Source of the DNA: Wolbachia endosymbiont (group A) of Rhinocyllus conicus
GTDB lineage: Bacteria > Pseudomonadota > Alphaproteobacteria > Rickettsiales > Anaplasmataceae
Direction: 5' to 3'
Length of the DNA: 64,000 bases
Assembly: GCF_947250775.1 (NCBI RefSeq)
Contig: NZ_OX366349.1
Location: forward strand, 1,426,001-1,490,000
A program made the position numbers and the translations under genes. The notes under the pieces are model-generated. The model was not told the DNA's origin. It saw only the letters and a list, made by a program, of their open reading frames with translations, and ran no database searches. This document shows, piece after piece, positions 54,333-62,569 of this stretch (within the stretch, counting starts at the first letter, position 1; each line of letters opens with the position of its first letter).

Positions 54333-55040
54333 ATGTATAAGACTTTAATCACGTGCTTTATTTTCCTAATTTGCTCCTTTACACAATCGTATGCGGATGA
54401 TCTTGAAAAAACTGAAGCTGAACTATATGAGGAAGCAGTTGAACTTTTTGACCAGAAAAAATATAAACAAGCTATTAGGGCATTTCAAAAGATAGAAGAT
54501 TTGTACCCTTTCTCTTATTGGGCAAGGAAAGCAAAATTATTATCTGGTGTGTCTCATTATAACATGGGTAACTATAGCAGTGCTGCAAGTGATATGGATG
54601 ATTATATATATGTTTATTCAAATGGTGAAGATTTACCATATGTATACTACTTAAGAGTATTATCTTGTTACATGCAAATTAATAAAGTGCAACTTGGACA
54701 GCAAACTGCATATAAAACTTTAGAGCTGGCTACAGAGTACATTAACCTTTTCCCAGACAGCGAATATATAGATGAAATCAAGGAAAAAGCAAAATTAATC
54801 ACAGAACATATATCAATAAAAGAGTATTCTATCGGTAAATTTTACCTGAGGCGTGGTGAATATTTAGCAGCAATTAAGCGTTTCCAGAATATAGCAAGCT
54901 ATAAGGATTCTAAATATTTTTCTAAGTCTATTAACTATTTAATAGCAGCCCATTCAGCTCTTGGCCTTGACTTAGAAGCTGAGCAGTATGAAAGTATGTT
55001 ATTAGCAGAAAACCTGCAAGATGCCAAGCCGGAGGCTTGA
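54333..55040 (+). CDS. bamD: Outer membrane assembly factor BamD-like
   Basis: 235 residues from ATG 54333 (a TTG at 54315 is in frame). After a signal peptide (ends about QSYA) comes the tetratricopeptide array of BamD: LYEEAVELFDQKKYKQAIRAFQKIEDLYPFSYWA and KFYLRRGEYLAAIKRFQNI are characteristic. BamD works with BamA in folding outer-membrane beta-barrels. BamD is normally a lipoprotein, but I see no proper lipobox: the two Cys in the signal region are in LITC and FLIC contexts. Confidence 0.9.
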   Translation: MYKTLITCFIFLICSFTQSYADDLEKTEAELYEEAVELFDQKKYKQAIRAFQKIEDLYPFSYWARKAKLLSGVSHYNMGNYSSAASDMDDYIYVYSNGEDLPYVYYLRVLSCYMQINKVQLGQQTAYKTLELATEYINLFPDSEYIDEIKEKAKLITEHISIKEYSIGKFYLRRGEYLAAIKRFQNIASYKDSKYFSKSINYLIAAHSALGLDLEAEQYESMLLAENLQDAKPEA

Positions 55041-55099
55041 AAATTTGCTTTAGCTTTTTCTATGCTTTGATATATAATTAGGTTTTTAACTATTTGAAT

Positions 55100-55840
55100 A
55101 TGGCTGGTCATTCACAATTTTCAAATATAAAACATCGGAAAGGCACTCAGGATGCAAAGCGCTCTCAAAAATTTACGAAGCTGATTAGAGAAATAACAGT
55201 TGCTGCAAAGCAAGGGCTACCCGATCCCGAACTCAACCCGCGCCTTCGCTCTGCTATATTTGCTGCACGCAAGGAAAATCTACCAAAAGATAAAATAGAA
55301 ACAGCAATAAAAAATGCAACTGGTAACGTTGCTGGAGAAAATTATGAGGAAATCCAATATGAAGGTCATGGCCCTTCTGGCACTGCACTCATTGTCCATG
55401 CCTTGACTAATAACCGCAACCGTACTGCTTCTGAGGTACGTTATATATTTTCTCGCAAGGGTGGAAACTTGGGAGAAACAGGAAGTGTTAGTTACCTTTT
55501 CGATCATGTAGGCTTAATCGTCTATAAAGCAGAGGGTGTGAATTTTGATGATTTATTTAATTATGGGATCGAGTTAGAAGTATTGAATGTTGAGGAAAAT
55601 GACAAAGAAGGATTACACGTTATAACTTGTGAAATAAAAGATTTTGGTAAAGTACGCGATGCCTTTTATGCAAAATTCGGAGAACCAGAACTTGCTCGTC
55701 TTTCGTGGCAACCAAAGGATCTAGTTGAAATTAGCGATAAAGAGTTGATCGATAAATTATCCACATTGGTTGAAGAATTAGAAGATAATGATGATGTACA
55801 GTATGTTGAAGGTAATTTTACTTTTGTTGATAAGCTATGA
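55100..55840 (+). CDS. yebC: YebC/PmpR family protein
   Basis: About 246 residues from ATG 55100, the family start MAGHSQFSNIKHRKGTQDAKR; a TTG two codons earlier is not chosen. The three-domain YebC fold is covered from end to end (KENLPKDKIETAIKNATG, YEGHGPSGTALIV, SEVRYIFSRKGGNLGETGSV). Long treated as a transcription factor, YebC proteins have been linked to translation of difficult motifs; which applies here is open. The next gene starts four bases before its end. Confidence 0.96.
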   Translation: MAGHSQFSNIKHRKGTQDAKRSQKFTKLIREITVAAKQGLPDPELNPRLRSAIFAARKENLPKDKIETAIKNATGNVAGENYEEIQYEGHGPSGTALIVHALTNNRNRTASEVRYIFSRKGGNLGETGSVSYLFDHVGLIVYKAEGVNFDDLFNYGIELEVLNVEENDKEGLHVITCEIKDFGKVRDAFYAKFGEPELARLSWQPKDLVEISDKELIDKLSTLVEELEDNDDVQYVEGNFTFVDKL

Positions 55841-56775
55841 GGCTGGTAATATTTGTATTGCTTTGTATTTTACCAGCATATGCTACTGAAACATCAACAG
55901 ATCTTGCACAGCCATTCCAGCATGGAATCAGAAAAAAAAAAGCTACTTTGACGACAGAAAGTGATGGAAAGTTGTTATTCATATCTAGTGACATAAAATC
56001 CTCTTTTTTTGACACGGAAGGGTTGGCGCCAAATACAGTGGTAAAATTGATCAACATATATAAAGATTTTGGTGTTGATTTTAAAAAAGACATTGTGCCG
56101 AAGAGTAAATTGGAGGTTCTTTTTGAGAGATCGCTCAGTAATCAGAAGACCGAAGAAAAGATTTTATATGCTTCACTGACAATAAACAAGAAAGCTATTA
56201 GTTTATATCATTATAAATCGCAAGACGGCAAAGAAAGGTATTTTAATAAAGAAGGAATAAGCTTAAAAAATGGCGAAATTTTTGCAAATCCTTTAAATGG
56301 AGATTATCGCATATCCTCAAAATTTGGCAATAGAAAGCATCCTGTTCGCGGTAAAATTGCTTTTCACAAAGGAGTGGATTATGCAGCTAAGCTTGGCACT
56401 CCCATATACGCTGCTGCAGAGGGTGTGGTAGAATATATAGGAAAGAATGGTGGCTATGGAAATTACATCAAAATAAAACACAAAAATGAATATTCAACCT
56501 GTTATGCGCATATAAGTAGATTTAGTGGCGATATAAAGTTAGGCTCTAAAGTAAAGCAGGGGCAGGTAATCGCCTATGTTGGTAGCACTGGTATTGCAAC
56601 AGGACCCCATTTACATTACGAAGTTATATATAACGGCAAACACATCGATCCGCTTACGATAGCGCATAAAACTGAAGTAAAATTGCCTGATCATGAATTA
56701 AGAGAGTTTAAACTATTTGTAAATAAGATAAATAAAACGATCAACAGAGAGGGTTCAAGTGAAAAAGAAGTTTAA
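55837..56775 (+). CDS. mepM: Peptidase M23 (LytM-type) cell-wall endopeptidase
   Basis: 312 residues: signal peptide (ends near AYATE), an N-terminal dimer-like domain, then the M23 core with HKGVDYAA (metal His and Asp), the YIGKNGGYGNYIKI strand and the HLHYEV metal His pair. It cuts peptide cross-links in peptidoglycan. In the early mature part the DNA has CATTCCAGC and GGAATCAGAAA (55914-55935), like a shrunken palindromic insertion. It overlaps yebC by four bases and the SPFH gene by 17. Confidence 0.92.
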   Translation: MRLVIFVLLCILPAYATETSTDLAQPFQHGIRKKKATLTTESDGKLLFISSDIKSSFFDTEGLAPNTVVKLINIYKDFGVDFKKDIVPKSKLEVLFERSLSNQKTEEKILYASLTINKKAISLYHYKSQDGKERYFNKEGISLKNGEIFANPLNGDYRISSKFGNRKHPVRGKIAFHKGVDYAAKLGTPIYAAAEGVVEYIGKNGGYGNYIKIKHKNEYSTCYAHISRFSGDIKLGSKVKQGQVIAYVGSTGIATGPHLHYEVIYNGKHIDPLTIAHKTEVKLPDHELREFKLFVNKINKTINREGSSEKEV

Positions 56776-57628
56776 AGACAATATGGATAAGAATACGATA
56801 AACGATAGAAATTTAAGTCAACTCCGGTTTTTTCCTGTACTAATAGCGCTAGGATTAATTTTATCGCTGCTTTTTTTTGCATATGACAGCGCAATTGCGC
56901 TTGGAGTTGCTGCTGTTTCAATTTTGACTTTTCTTCAAGGATTTTTTATTAATGACCCTAATGAAGCAAGAGTGATAGAGTTTTTTGGTCATTATATTGG
57001 AACTTATTTTAAGTCTGGAATATGTGTAACGCTTCCCTTTTCAAGCAAATATATAGTTTCCCTAAAATTTCAAAATATCAACACAGAAAAAATAAAAGTG
57101 AATGATGCAAATGGAAGTCCAATAGAGATTTCTGCAGTAATTGTTTGGAGAGTAAACAGCCCTGCAAAGGCGTATTATAATGTTAACAACTATCACGAAT
57201 TTGTTTTTGTACAAAGTGACTCAGTAATAAGAGAATTAGCAAGCAATTATCCGTATGATAGCGAAAGCGATGAGGAATCTTTACGTAAAAATTCTGATAA
57301 AATTTCAGATGAATTGCGGTCAATGTTACAACAAAGATTAGATATTGCAGGAATTGAGATTACAGAAGCAAGAATATCGCATTTGGCGTATTCGTCCGAG
57401 ATTGCACAAGCAATGTTAAGGCGTCAACAAGCACATGCTATCACTTCGGCAAGAAGGCATATAGTGCAAAATGCAATAGGAATTGTCGAGGAAGTAATAG
57501 CTCATTTTGAAAAAAACAAAAGCTTACAATTAGATGGCAAGCAAAAGGTTCAATTGATAAATAATTTGTTGGTTGCCCTAATCTCTGAGCAAGATGCACA
57601 ACCGACGATTAGTTTGGATAATAATTAG
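56759..57628 (+). CDS. SPFH/band 7 domain membrane protein
   Basis: 289 residues with GTG start; the ATG at 56783 is an alternative. Two hydrophobic N-terminal segments are followed by an SPFH domain (NEARVIEFFGHYIGTYFKSG, ISAVIVWRVNSPAKAYYNV, ELRSMLQQRLDIAGIEITEARI, SHLAYSSEIAQAMLRRQQA), as in stomatin/prohibitin/HflK-C proteins. These form membrane scaffolds, often next to proteases. Translational coupling to mepM suggests a cell-envelope role, but its partner is unknown. Confidence 0.9.
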   Translation: MKKKFKDNMDKNTINDRNLSQLRFFPVLIALGLILSLLFFAYDSAIALGVAAVSILTFLQGFFINDPNEARVIEFFGHYIGTYFKSGICVTLPFSSKYIVSLKFQNINTEKIKVNDANGSPIEISAVIVWRVNSPAKAYYNVNNYHEFVFVQSDSVIRELASNYPYDSESDEESLRKNSDKISDELRSMLQQRLDIAGIEITEARISHLAYSSEIAQAMLRRQQAHAITSARRHIVQNAIGIVEEVIAHFEKNKSLQLDGKQKVQLINNLLVALISEQDAQPTISLDNN

Positions 57629-57674
57629 CATAGAAGCCGATTGGGTTTCATGAATGCAAGTCACTATTAATTTC

Positions 57675-57703
57675 TTGATTAATAGACTAAATGATGTTAT
57701 AAA
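57675..57703 (+). promoter_or_regulatory. Promoter upstream of the TPP riboswitch
   Basis: TTGATT at 57675-57680, a 17-base spacer and TATAAA at 57698-57703. Transcription would begin near 57710, right at the 5' strand of the aptamer P1 helix, so the mRNA leader is essentially the riboswitch. Confidence 0.7.
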
Positions 57704-57709
57704 TTACAC

Positions 57710-57795
57710 GCATTAGGGGTGCTCTAGAAAAGCTGAGAGTACATAAAGTACAACCCTTTGAACCTGATATTGTTAAAGCAAGCGTAGGAAAATGT
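57710..57795 (+). promoter_or_regulatory. TPP riboswitch (THI element)
   Basis: The conserved core segments are in order: GGGGTGC at 57716-57722, GCTGAGAG, ACCCTTTGAACCTGAT, GTTAA and AGCGTAGGAAA. GCATT at 57710-57714 can pair with AATGT at 57791-57795 to close P1. The Shine-Dalgarno-like GTAGG (57785-57789) lies inside the aptamer, seven bases before the ATG at 57796, so ligand binding would hide it directly. Such direct masking is known for some THI elements; no separate terminator is seen. Confidence 0.93.
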
Positions 57796-58071
57796 ATGTA
57801 TATAAATATTGAAGAATGCTTCGGCTTCATTGCGTTAATTGCATCTCTAATTGGATTATCACCTCAAGTATATAAAGCATATATCACTAAAGTTACTCGT
57901 GATGTATCGATGCTAATGTTAGTAAACTATCTTATTTGTTCATTGTCTTGGATTGGCTATGGTCTTTACCAGAGCTCAATTTTTGTGGTGCTTAGCAATA
58001 TTGCTGGATTAGTGATTAGCATAATATCAATTATTCAAAAATGTTACTACGATGCAAAACCTGCACCATGA
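57796..58071 (+). CDS. SemiSWEET/PQ-loop (MtN3-like) small transporter, TPP-regulated
   Basis: 91 residues with three membrane helices: FGFIALIASLIGLSPQVYKAY holds the PQ motif, then VSMLMLVNYLICSLSWIGYGLY and the third helix SSIFVVLSNIAGLVISIIS. This is the SemiSWEET fold, which transports sugars as a dimer in characterised cases. Here the gene sits directly under a TPP riboswitch and overlaps the start of thiamine pyrophosphokinase by 20 bases, so thiamine or a precursor is a more likely substrate. Substrate is inferred from context only. Confidence 0.88.
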   Translation: MYINIEECFGFIALIASLIGLSPQVYKAYITKVTRDVSMLMLVNYLICSLSWIGYGLYQSSIFVVLSNIAGLVISIISIIQKCYYDAKPAP

Positions 58072-58741
58072 TCATGTGCTGCACTGCAGTACACAACAAC
58101 AATATCGTTCTATTGTAGTGCTAAATGGAGAAATACCGAGCTCATCGTTTTTTAAACGAGATATACCTATTATTGCTGTAGATGGAGGAGCAAACAAGCT
58201 TCTATCAATTGGCGTAAAACCTGATCTTGTAGTAGGAGATTTGGATAGCGTAAATCCGGATTTACGTGCTAATTTGAATACGATATATCTACCTGATCAA
58301 GATTATTGCGACTTTTCTAAAGCAATGGCTCACTTAAAAACAGTAAAGTTATTGCCATCAATAGTAACGGGTATTACTGGAGGAGCAATTGATCACATAC
58401 TACAGAATATTAACATTTTTCTAAGTACGGGCAGTATCTTTTACACACCTTCACCTCCCATGGTAGGTTACATCCTACAAAAAAGTATTACCCATTTTTC
58501 TTTGCCGAAAGATACTAAAATATCTTTACTTGGTATACCGAGAGCTCAAATATCAACCAAAGGATTAAAATGGGAACTGCATCTTAGCAACCTTGCTTTT
58601 CCAGGAAAGAATTCTTGCTTTAATCGAAGTTTAGGCAATAAGTTATCTATAGAAGTACACAGTGGTATATGTTTGGCGATGGTTTATTTAGAAGCAGTAG
58701 ATGATGCTGCAAGACATCATGTGTGTCAAGTTAAGAAGTAA
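58052..58741 (+). CDS. thiN: Thiamine pyrophosphokinase
   Basis: 229 residues. Converts thiamine and ATP to TPP. Matches include IIAVDGGANKLLSIGVKPDLVVGDLDS (written here as DGGANKL and GDLDS), DQDYCDFSKAM and GGAIDHILQN, the active-site regions of the family, and a C-terminal beta-sandwich domain. Translationally coupled to the SemiSWEET gene, hence also under the riboswitch. Together they form a salvage unit: uptake, then pyrophosphorylation, with TPP feedback. Confidence 0.93.
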   Translation: MQNLHHDHVLHCSTQQQYRSIVVLNGEIPSSSFFKRDIPIIAVDGGANKLLSIGVKPDLVVGDLDSVNPDLRANLNTIYLPDQDYCDFSKAMAHLKTVKLLPSIVTGITGGAIDHILQNINIFLSTGSIFYTPSPPMVGYILQKSITHFSLPKDTKISLLGIPRAQISTKGLKWELHLSNLAFPGKNSCFNRSLGNKLSIEVHSGICLAMVYLEAVDDAARHHVCQVKK

Positions 58742-59160
58742 ATAGACTTCTTGCATAACCCAAACTAAGTAGAAAAAAGGTATCATCCAAGTAGCTGACA
58801 CTGGTTCCTTTATGACGTGTCATTCCAGTGTCAGCTACTTGAATGACAGCAGTCCTACGTCATACCGCCGCGGTATCTCTAGATCCCGCTAACAAGCAGC
58901 GGGATGACGAATTGCTTAACCGTCATACCGCCACGAACCGTCATTCCGCGATTCATTCGCGGTATCTCTTAGCATAGATCCCGCTAACACGTAGCGGGAT
59001 GACGAATTGCTTAACCGTCATACCGCCGCGAACCGTCATACCGCCACGAACCGTCATACCGCCGCGAACCGTCATTCCGCCGCAGACCGTCATACCGCGA
59101 TTCATTCGCGGTATCTCATCCGCTAACACGTAGCGGGATACTTGACCTTTACAGGGATGA
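58741..59160. repeat. Palindrome array 5 with IS-like end motif
   Basis: Starts with AATAGACTTCTTGCA at 58741-58755, the inverted partner of TGCAAGAAGTCTATT at 59651-59665. Then comes a nested pair of CCAAGTAG/AGTGTCAGCTACTTG palindromes (58788-58845), followed by GTCAT-family units to about 59145. No gene. Confidence 0.85.
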
Positions 59161-59607
59161 CGGTTGTCGTTCAGCTACAAATATTAAGAAATTTACCAAA
59201 TAAAAAAAAGGCAAAAGAAGCCCTAGTCATTGTCTATTTTCAGTATTGGCGTTTTTTAAGTCTTAAACACTGCAATTTAGCTGCTTTTAAATGCAACTAA
59301 CCTTAGCTTTAATATTTAAGAAATTTACTAAGCAGAAAAAAAGGCAAAAGAAACCCCGTGTTAGCTAGTTGTCACTCTCTAATCCTGCAAATTGGCGTAC
59401 TATACTGTCTTAAACGACTTATAAGCGCGTTTCAGCTTATATAGGTAAAAACCCAGAAATGTTGTGAAGACATAAGGTGCACATAGTGCAAAAAATTAAA
59501 AATAAGACGCCAACTACGTTGTTTTCTTGCTGTTTAATCTGCACAGATGAAGATAACTGAATACCTTCGGTACCATAATAAGGGGGCTGGCGGAGTTTGT
59601 CAAGTAA
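59161..59607 (+). repeat. Repeat R2, near-identical inverted partner of R1
   Basis: Same content as R1 (1013-1466) on the opposite strand, with the doubled TTAAGAAATTTAC...GGCAAAAGAA blocks and the terminal GGGGGCTGGCGGAGTTTGTC. R1 and R2 lie 58 kb apart in inverse orientation and could drive a large inversion. No supported gene inside. Confidence 0.8.
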
Positions 59608-59885
59608 GTTTTTTGTTTCTACTGAATGACAGTTGTGGCTTGGGAGGTAGTGCAAGAAGTCTATTGTATTACTGAATTATTAATAATTCAGTAATAGTGC
59701 CTGCTATGTAGCTAAAATTTTCCTTTAACTTAAGCTATATGTAGCTAAAATAACTTGGGTTTACCGACGATTTGACAAACGACAAATTCGTCATCACGCT
59801 GCTTGTTAGCGGGATCTAGAGATACCGCGGCGGTATGACGTAGGGAAACCTGACTTGCATTAGCCATGTATAATAAAGGAAATCT
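59608..59885. repeat. Spacer with repeat remnants
   Basis: 59651-59665 is the right-hand AATAGACTTCTTGCA partner. 59742-59768 matches the end of the small element at 14264-14398. 59784-59842 has one GTCAT-family palindrome pair. The rest is AT-rich. The next gene begins at 59886. Confidence 0.7.
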
Positions 59886-61289
59886 ATGACAAAAGAATCA
59901 TTGGTAAAAACTGATATAGTGAAAGTTGAAGACAAAAAAGCGGTAAGAAGCTTTTTTAAAATACTAGGTGAAGTGGCAGATGCTGTAAGATCGTGGATTG
60001 GTAACATCGGTCCTGATTTAAGCAACAGTCGCGATATCGATAGTTTAGTCTTGAAGATGAACAAGTGCTTAAACCCAAAGGGAGGGGAAGTTTCAGCACG
60101 TAAAAACGCTGTATCTCTTGGTAATCTGTACTTGAGCTTATCAGAGAAAGGTAAAATAAAATTTCTACAAACCCTGGCAGAAAAATTTAATCCGAATAAA
60201 GCGGAAATAGATGAGAAAATTAAAGAGTATAAGAAAAACCAAGATCCCGAGTTAAACTATAAATTTGAACAGGATTTAATAAAAATTCTTGAATCACCGC
60301 GTTCTAAAATATTGAAGCAATTTATTTCTCTACCAGAAGGCCTCAAGTTTATTGTTGATATGCGTTCTGATGTGCTTAAGCTAAAGAACCAATATAGAAG
60401 CTTGAATCCACTAGAGAATGAATTAAAAAATATACTCTATACTTGGGTTGATGTTGATCTACTTGATCTTCGTCAAATCACCTGGGATTCACCTGCATCA
60501 TTGCTAGAAAAACTTATAAAATATGAAGCTGTGCATAAAATTTCCTCTTGGGGCGACCTAAAAAACAGACTAGACTCTGATCGTCTCTGTTTTGCTTTTT
60601 TTCATTACAAGATACCAAACGAACCTCTAATTTTTGTAGAGGTTGCATTGGTGGATAAGATTGCAGATAGCATTCAACACCTTTTAGATGAGTCGGTACC
60701 TTCAAATGATCCGAGTAATGCGAGCACTGCTATATTCTATTCAATATCAAATACTCAAGCAGGGTTATCTGGAATCAGCCTTGGTAATTTTTTGATCAAA
60801 AGGGTTGTAGAAAAGCTATCGCAAGAGTTTAAAAGTATAAAAACATACGCAACTCTTTCTCCAATACCTGGCTTTACGAAATGGCTAAAAAACAATCTAA
60901 ACCAAGATGTCACTTTATTGGGCAAACTAAATATAAAACAATCTAGTACAGAAATTTTAGAAAGTGCAGAGCAATTAAAAATTAACGTTGAATGTACAAA
61001 TGAAACTAAACAATGCATGCTTAAACTATGTGCATATTATTTACTAAAAGTGAATAATAGTAATGGAAATGCTTATGACCCGGTGGCGCATTTTCATTTA
61101 AGCAATGGTGCATCGATAAAACAATTAAACTGGATGGCGGATACTTCTGAAAAGGGTATTAGTCAGTCGGCTGGAATGATGGTAAATTATCTGTATGAGT
61201 TGCCTAAAATAGATAACAATCATGAAAACTATATGGTTAATAAAGTGATTTCCTGCTCGAAAAAAGTGTCGTCTATGTTGAAGGAATAA
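59886..61289 (+). CDS. mcd: Malonyl-CoA decarboxylase
   Basis: Converts malonyl-CoA to acetyl-CoA and CO2. 467 residues: an N-terminal helical domain (1-200) and a C-terminal GNAT-like catalytic domain with IFYSIS (283-288), TLSPIPGFTKWL (323-334) and AHFHLSNGA (401-409, catalytic His404 by comparison). It then has NWMADTSEKGI and MMVNYLY, all matching the animal and rhizobial enzymes. It stands alone between repeats and a hypothetical pair. In bacteria it is often acquired with malonate use; no malonate transporter or CoA transferase is nearby. Confidence 0.92.
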   Translation: MTKESLVKTDIVKVEDKKAVRSFFKILGEVADAVRSWIGNIGPDLSNSRDIDSLVLKMNKCLNPKGGEVSARKNAVSLGNLYLSLSEKGKIKFLQTLAEKFNPNKAEIDEKIKEYKKNQDPELNYKFEQDLIKILESPRSKILKQFISLPEGLKFIVDMRSDVLKLKNQYRSLNPLENELKNILYTWVDVDLLDLRQITWDSPASLLEKLIKYEAVHKISSWGDLKNRLDSDRLCFAFFHYKIPNEPLIFVEVALVDKIADSIQHLLDESVPSNDPSNASTAIFYSISNTQAGLSGISLGNFLIKRVVEKLSQEFKSIKTYATLSPIPGFTKWLKNNLNQDVTLLGKLNIKQSSTEILESAEQLKINVECTNETKQCMLKLCAYYLLKVNNSNGNAYDPVAHFHLSNGASIKQLNWMADTSEKGISQSAGMMVNYLYELPKIDNNHENYMVNKVISCSKKVSSMLKE

Positions 61290-61308
61290 TAGGAAATGCA
61301 TAAATATG

Positions 61309-61337
61309 TTGAAAATTTCCTAATGTTTATGTATATA
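61309..61337 (+). promoter_or_regulatory. Sigma-70-like promoter for the gene at 61367
   Basis: TTGAAA at 61309-61314, then TATATA at 61332-61337 with 17-base spacing (or TATAAT at 61334 with 19). A strong GAGGGA ribosome site precedes the ATG at 61367. Confidence 0.6.
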
Positions 61338-61366
61338 ATATTAGATAATTTTGTGAGGGAAAGTGT

Positions 61367-62206
61367 ATGATTTTGAGAAAACTTCAAGGTATTGAGAAAG
61401 AAATAAATCAATCAATACAGAGCAGGTCGATAGTAAAATCTCCTCTGTATGGTAATCTAGTTGAAGATATTAAAGAAAGTCTGGAGCTAGTTGGAAAGGA
61501 TCATAATCAAAAAGAAGAAATAATCAGAAAGCTTTGGAGTATCTATCAATCGCTTACAATAGAACATGCTATTATTGAAGAGGATTGTTGGGATAGCTTG
61601 AAACACTCTTTAGCTAACAATGAGCCTTTGAGTGACAAGTATAATATTGAAGTAGCTTATAAAAACTTAAACATAGTGGTAGAAGCTTTAAAGCTACTTG
61701 ATAATGGTAACGATGGTAGAAGAGACAAACTTAATCAAGCTATGTCACTTCAGAAAAAAATGAAAGAAGCGCTAGAAAAAATGCAACAGCAGCAATTGCC
61801 ACAAAGTGCAACGAATCAAGGTAATGATGTAAACGAACATCCTGACGATGCTAATGAAAACGAATACAGTAAATTAGAAGAAGAAGCTAAAACCAAATTT
61901 AGTAAGTGCATAGAAAACGGTACTATTGATGGAGTATCAATTGGAAGGTATGAGGATGGTGACCTGTGTGCAATAATTAAACTGCAAGATAATAATAATG
62001 AAAACGCGAGTATTAAAATAAGTGAGTTTTTAAATAGTAAATTCTGCACAGAAAACAACATTGCTGGTTTCTCAATATTAAATGGTAGTCAGAGAGAAGT
62101 TATAAAAGGCCACATAGATGATAAAAGAGTAAGGTACTATGATTTAGGTACCACAGCTCAATATGGAATAAAGTTTGATTGGTATGTAGGTGAAAAAAAA
62201 ATGTAG
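61367..62206 (+). CDS. Hypothetical protein, possibly fused to the next frame by slippage
   Basis: 279 residues, hydrophilic, no signal or membrane segment. The first half is helical (KEEIIRKLWSIYQSL, KLNQAMSLQKKMKEALEKM), with a Gln/Asn-rich linker near 138-165. The second half is mixed alpha/beta with GVSIGRYEDGDLCAIIKL and YGIKFDWYVG. No family recognised. It ends two codons after an A9 tract (62193-62201), and the next frame begins within the same tract. One fewer A would give a single protein of about 360 residues. Confidence 0.72.
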   Translation: MILRKLQGIEKEINQSIQSRSIVKSPLYGNLVEDIKESLELVGKDHNQKEEIIRKLWSIYQSLTIEHAIIEEDCWDSLKHSLANNEPLSDKYNIEVAYKNLNIVVEALKLLDNGNDGRRDKLNQAMSLQKKMKEALEKMQQQQLPQSATNQGNDVNEHPDDANENEYSKLEEEAKTKFSKCIENGTIDGVSIGRYEDGDLCAIIKLQDNNNENASIKISEFLNSKFCTENNIAGFSILNGSQREVIKGHIDDKRVRYYDLGTTAQYGIKFDWYVGEKKM

Positions 62207-62453
62207 CATTACATTAAGTGCTAATGGCGATGGCAGTATTAAAATAGTGGGTGATAGACCAGCTGATGGAGATTTGGAAAAAAATAAAGATGTAAAGATT
62301 AAAGTTGGTGATCGTTATCTAAGCCTTGCTGATGCAGTAAAAACATGCAAACAGAATAGCCAGCAAAGGAATGAAAATTTGAGTAAAGTGAGTAGCAAAT
62401 TTGACCAATCATTAGTTAGTCAGGGTGCGGAACGCATCAATAGTCGTACGTAA
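62190..62453 (+). CDS. Hypothetical protein, downstream half of the A9-linked pair
   Basis: 87 residues with a GTG start that lies inside the previous gene, just before the A9 tract. SITLSANGDGSIKIVGDRP and IKVGDRYLSLADAVKTCKQ suggest a small beta-rich module. No ribosome site of its own is clear, which supports the idea that it is read as the C-terminal part of the preceding protein. Confidence 0.55.
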   Translation: MKKKCSITLSANGDGSIKIVGDRPADGDLEKNKDVKIKVGDRYLSLADAVKTCKQNSQQRNENLSKVSSKFDQSLVSQGAERINSRT

Positions 62454-62569
62454 AAAACCTAATGCGCTATTTTCTTATAGAAGAAAGAAGTTCCTATATA
62501 CATAAATAATTGCCCTGATAACACTTAAAATGTAAAATAGTTTTACTAATTAAGTATAGTAGGCCATAA

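Noticed and set aside
58741..59665. Complete insertion sequence bounded by AATAGACTTCTTGCA inverted motifs
   Set aside because: No transposase frame is found inside; only palindromes and R2 are present, so at most a remnant.
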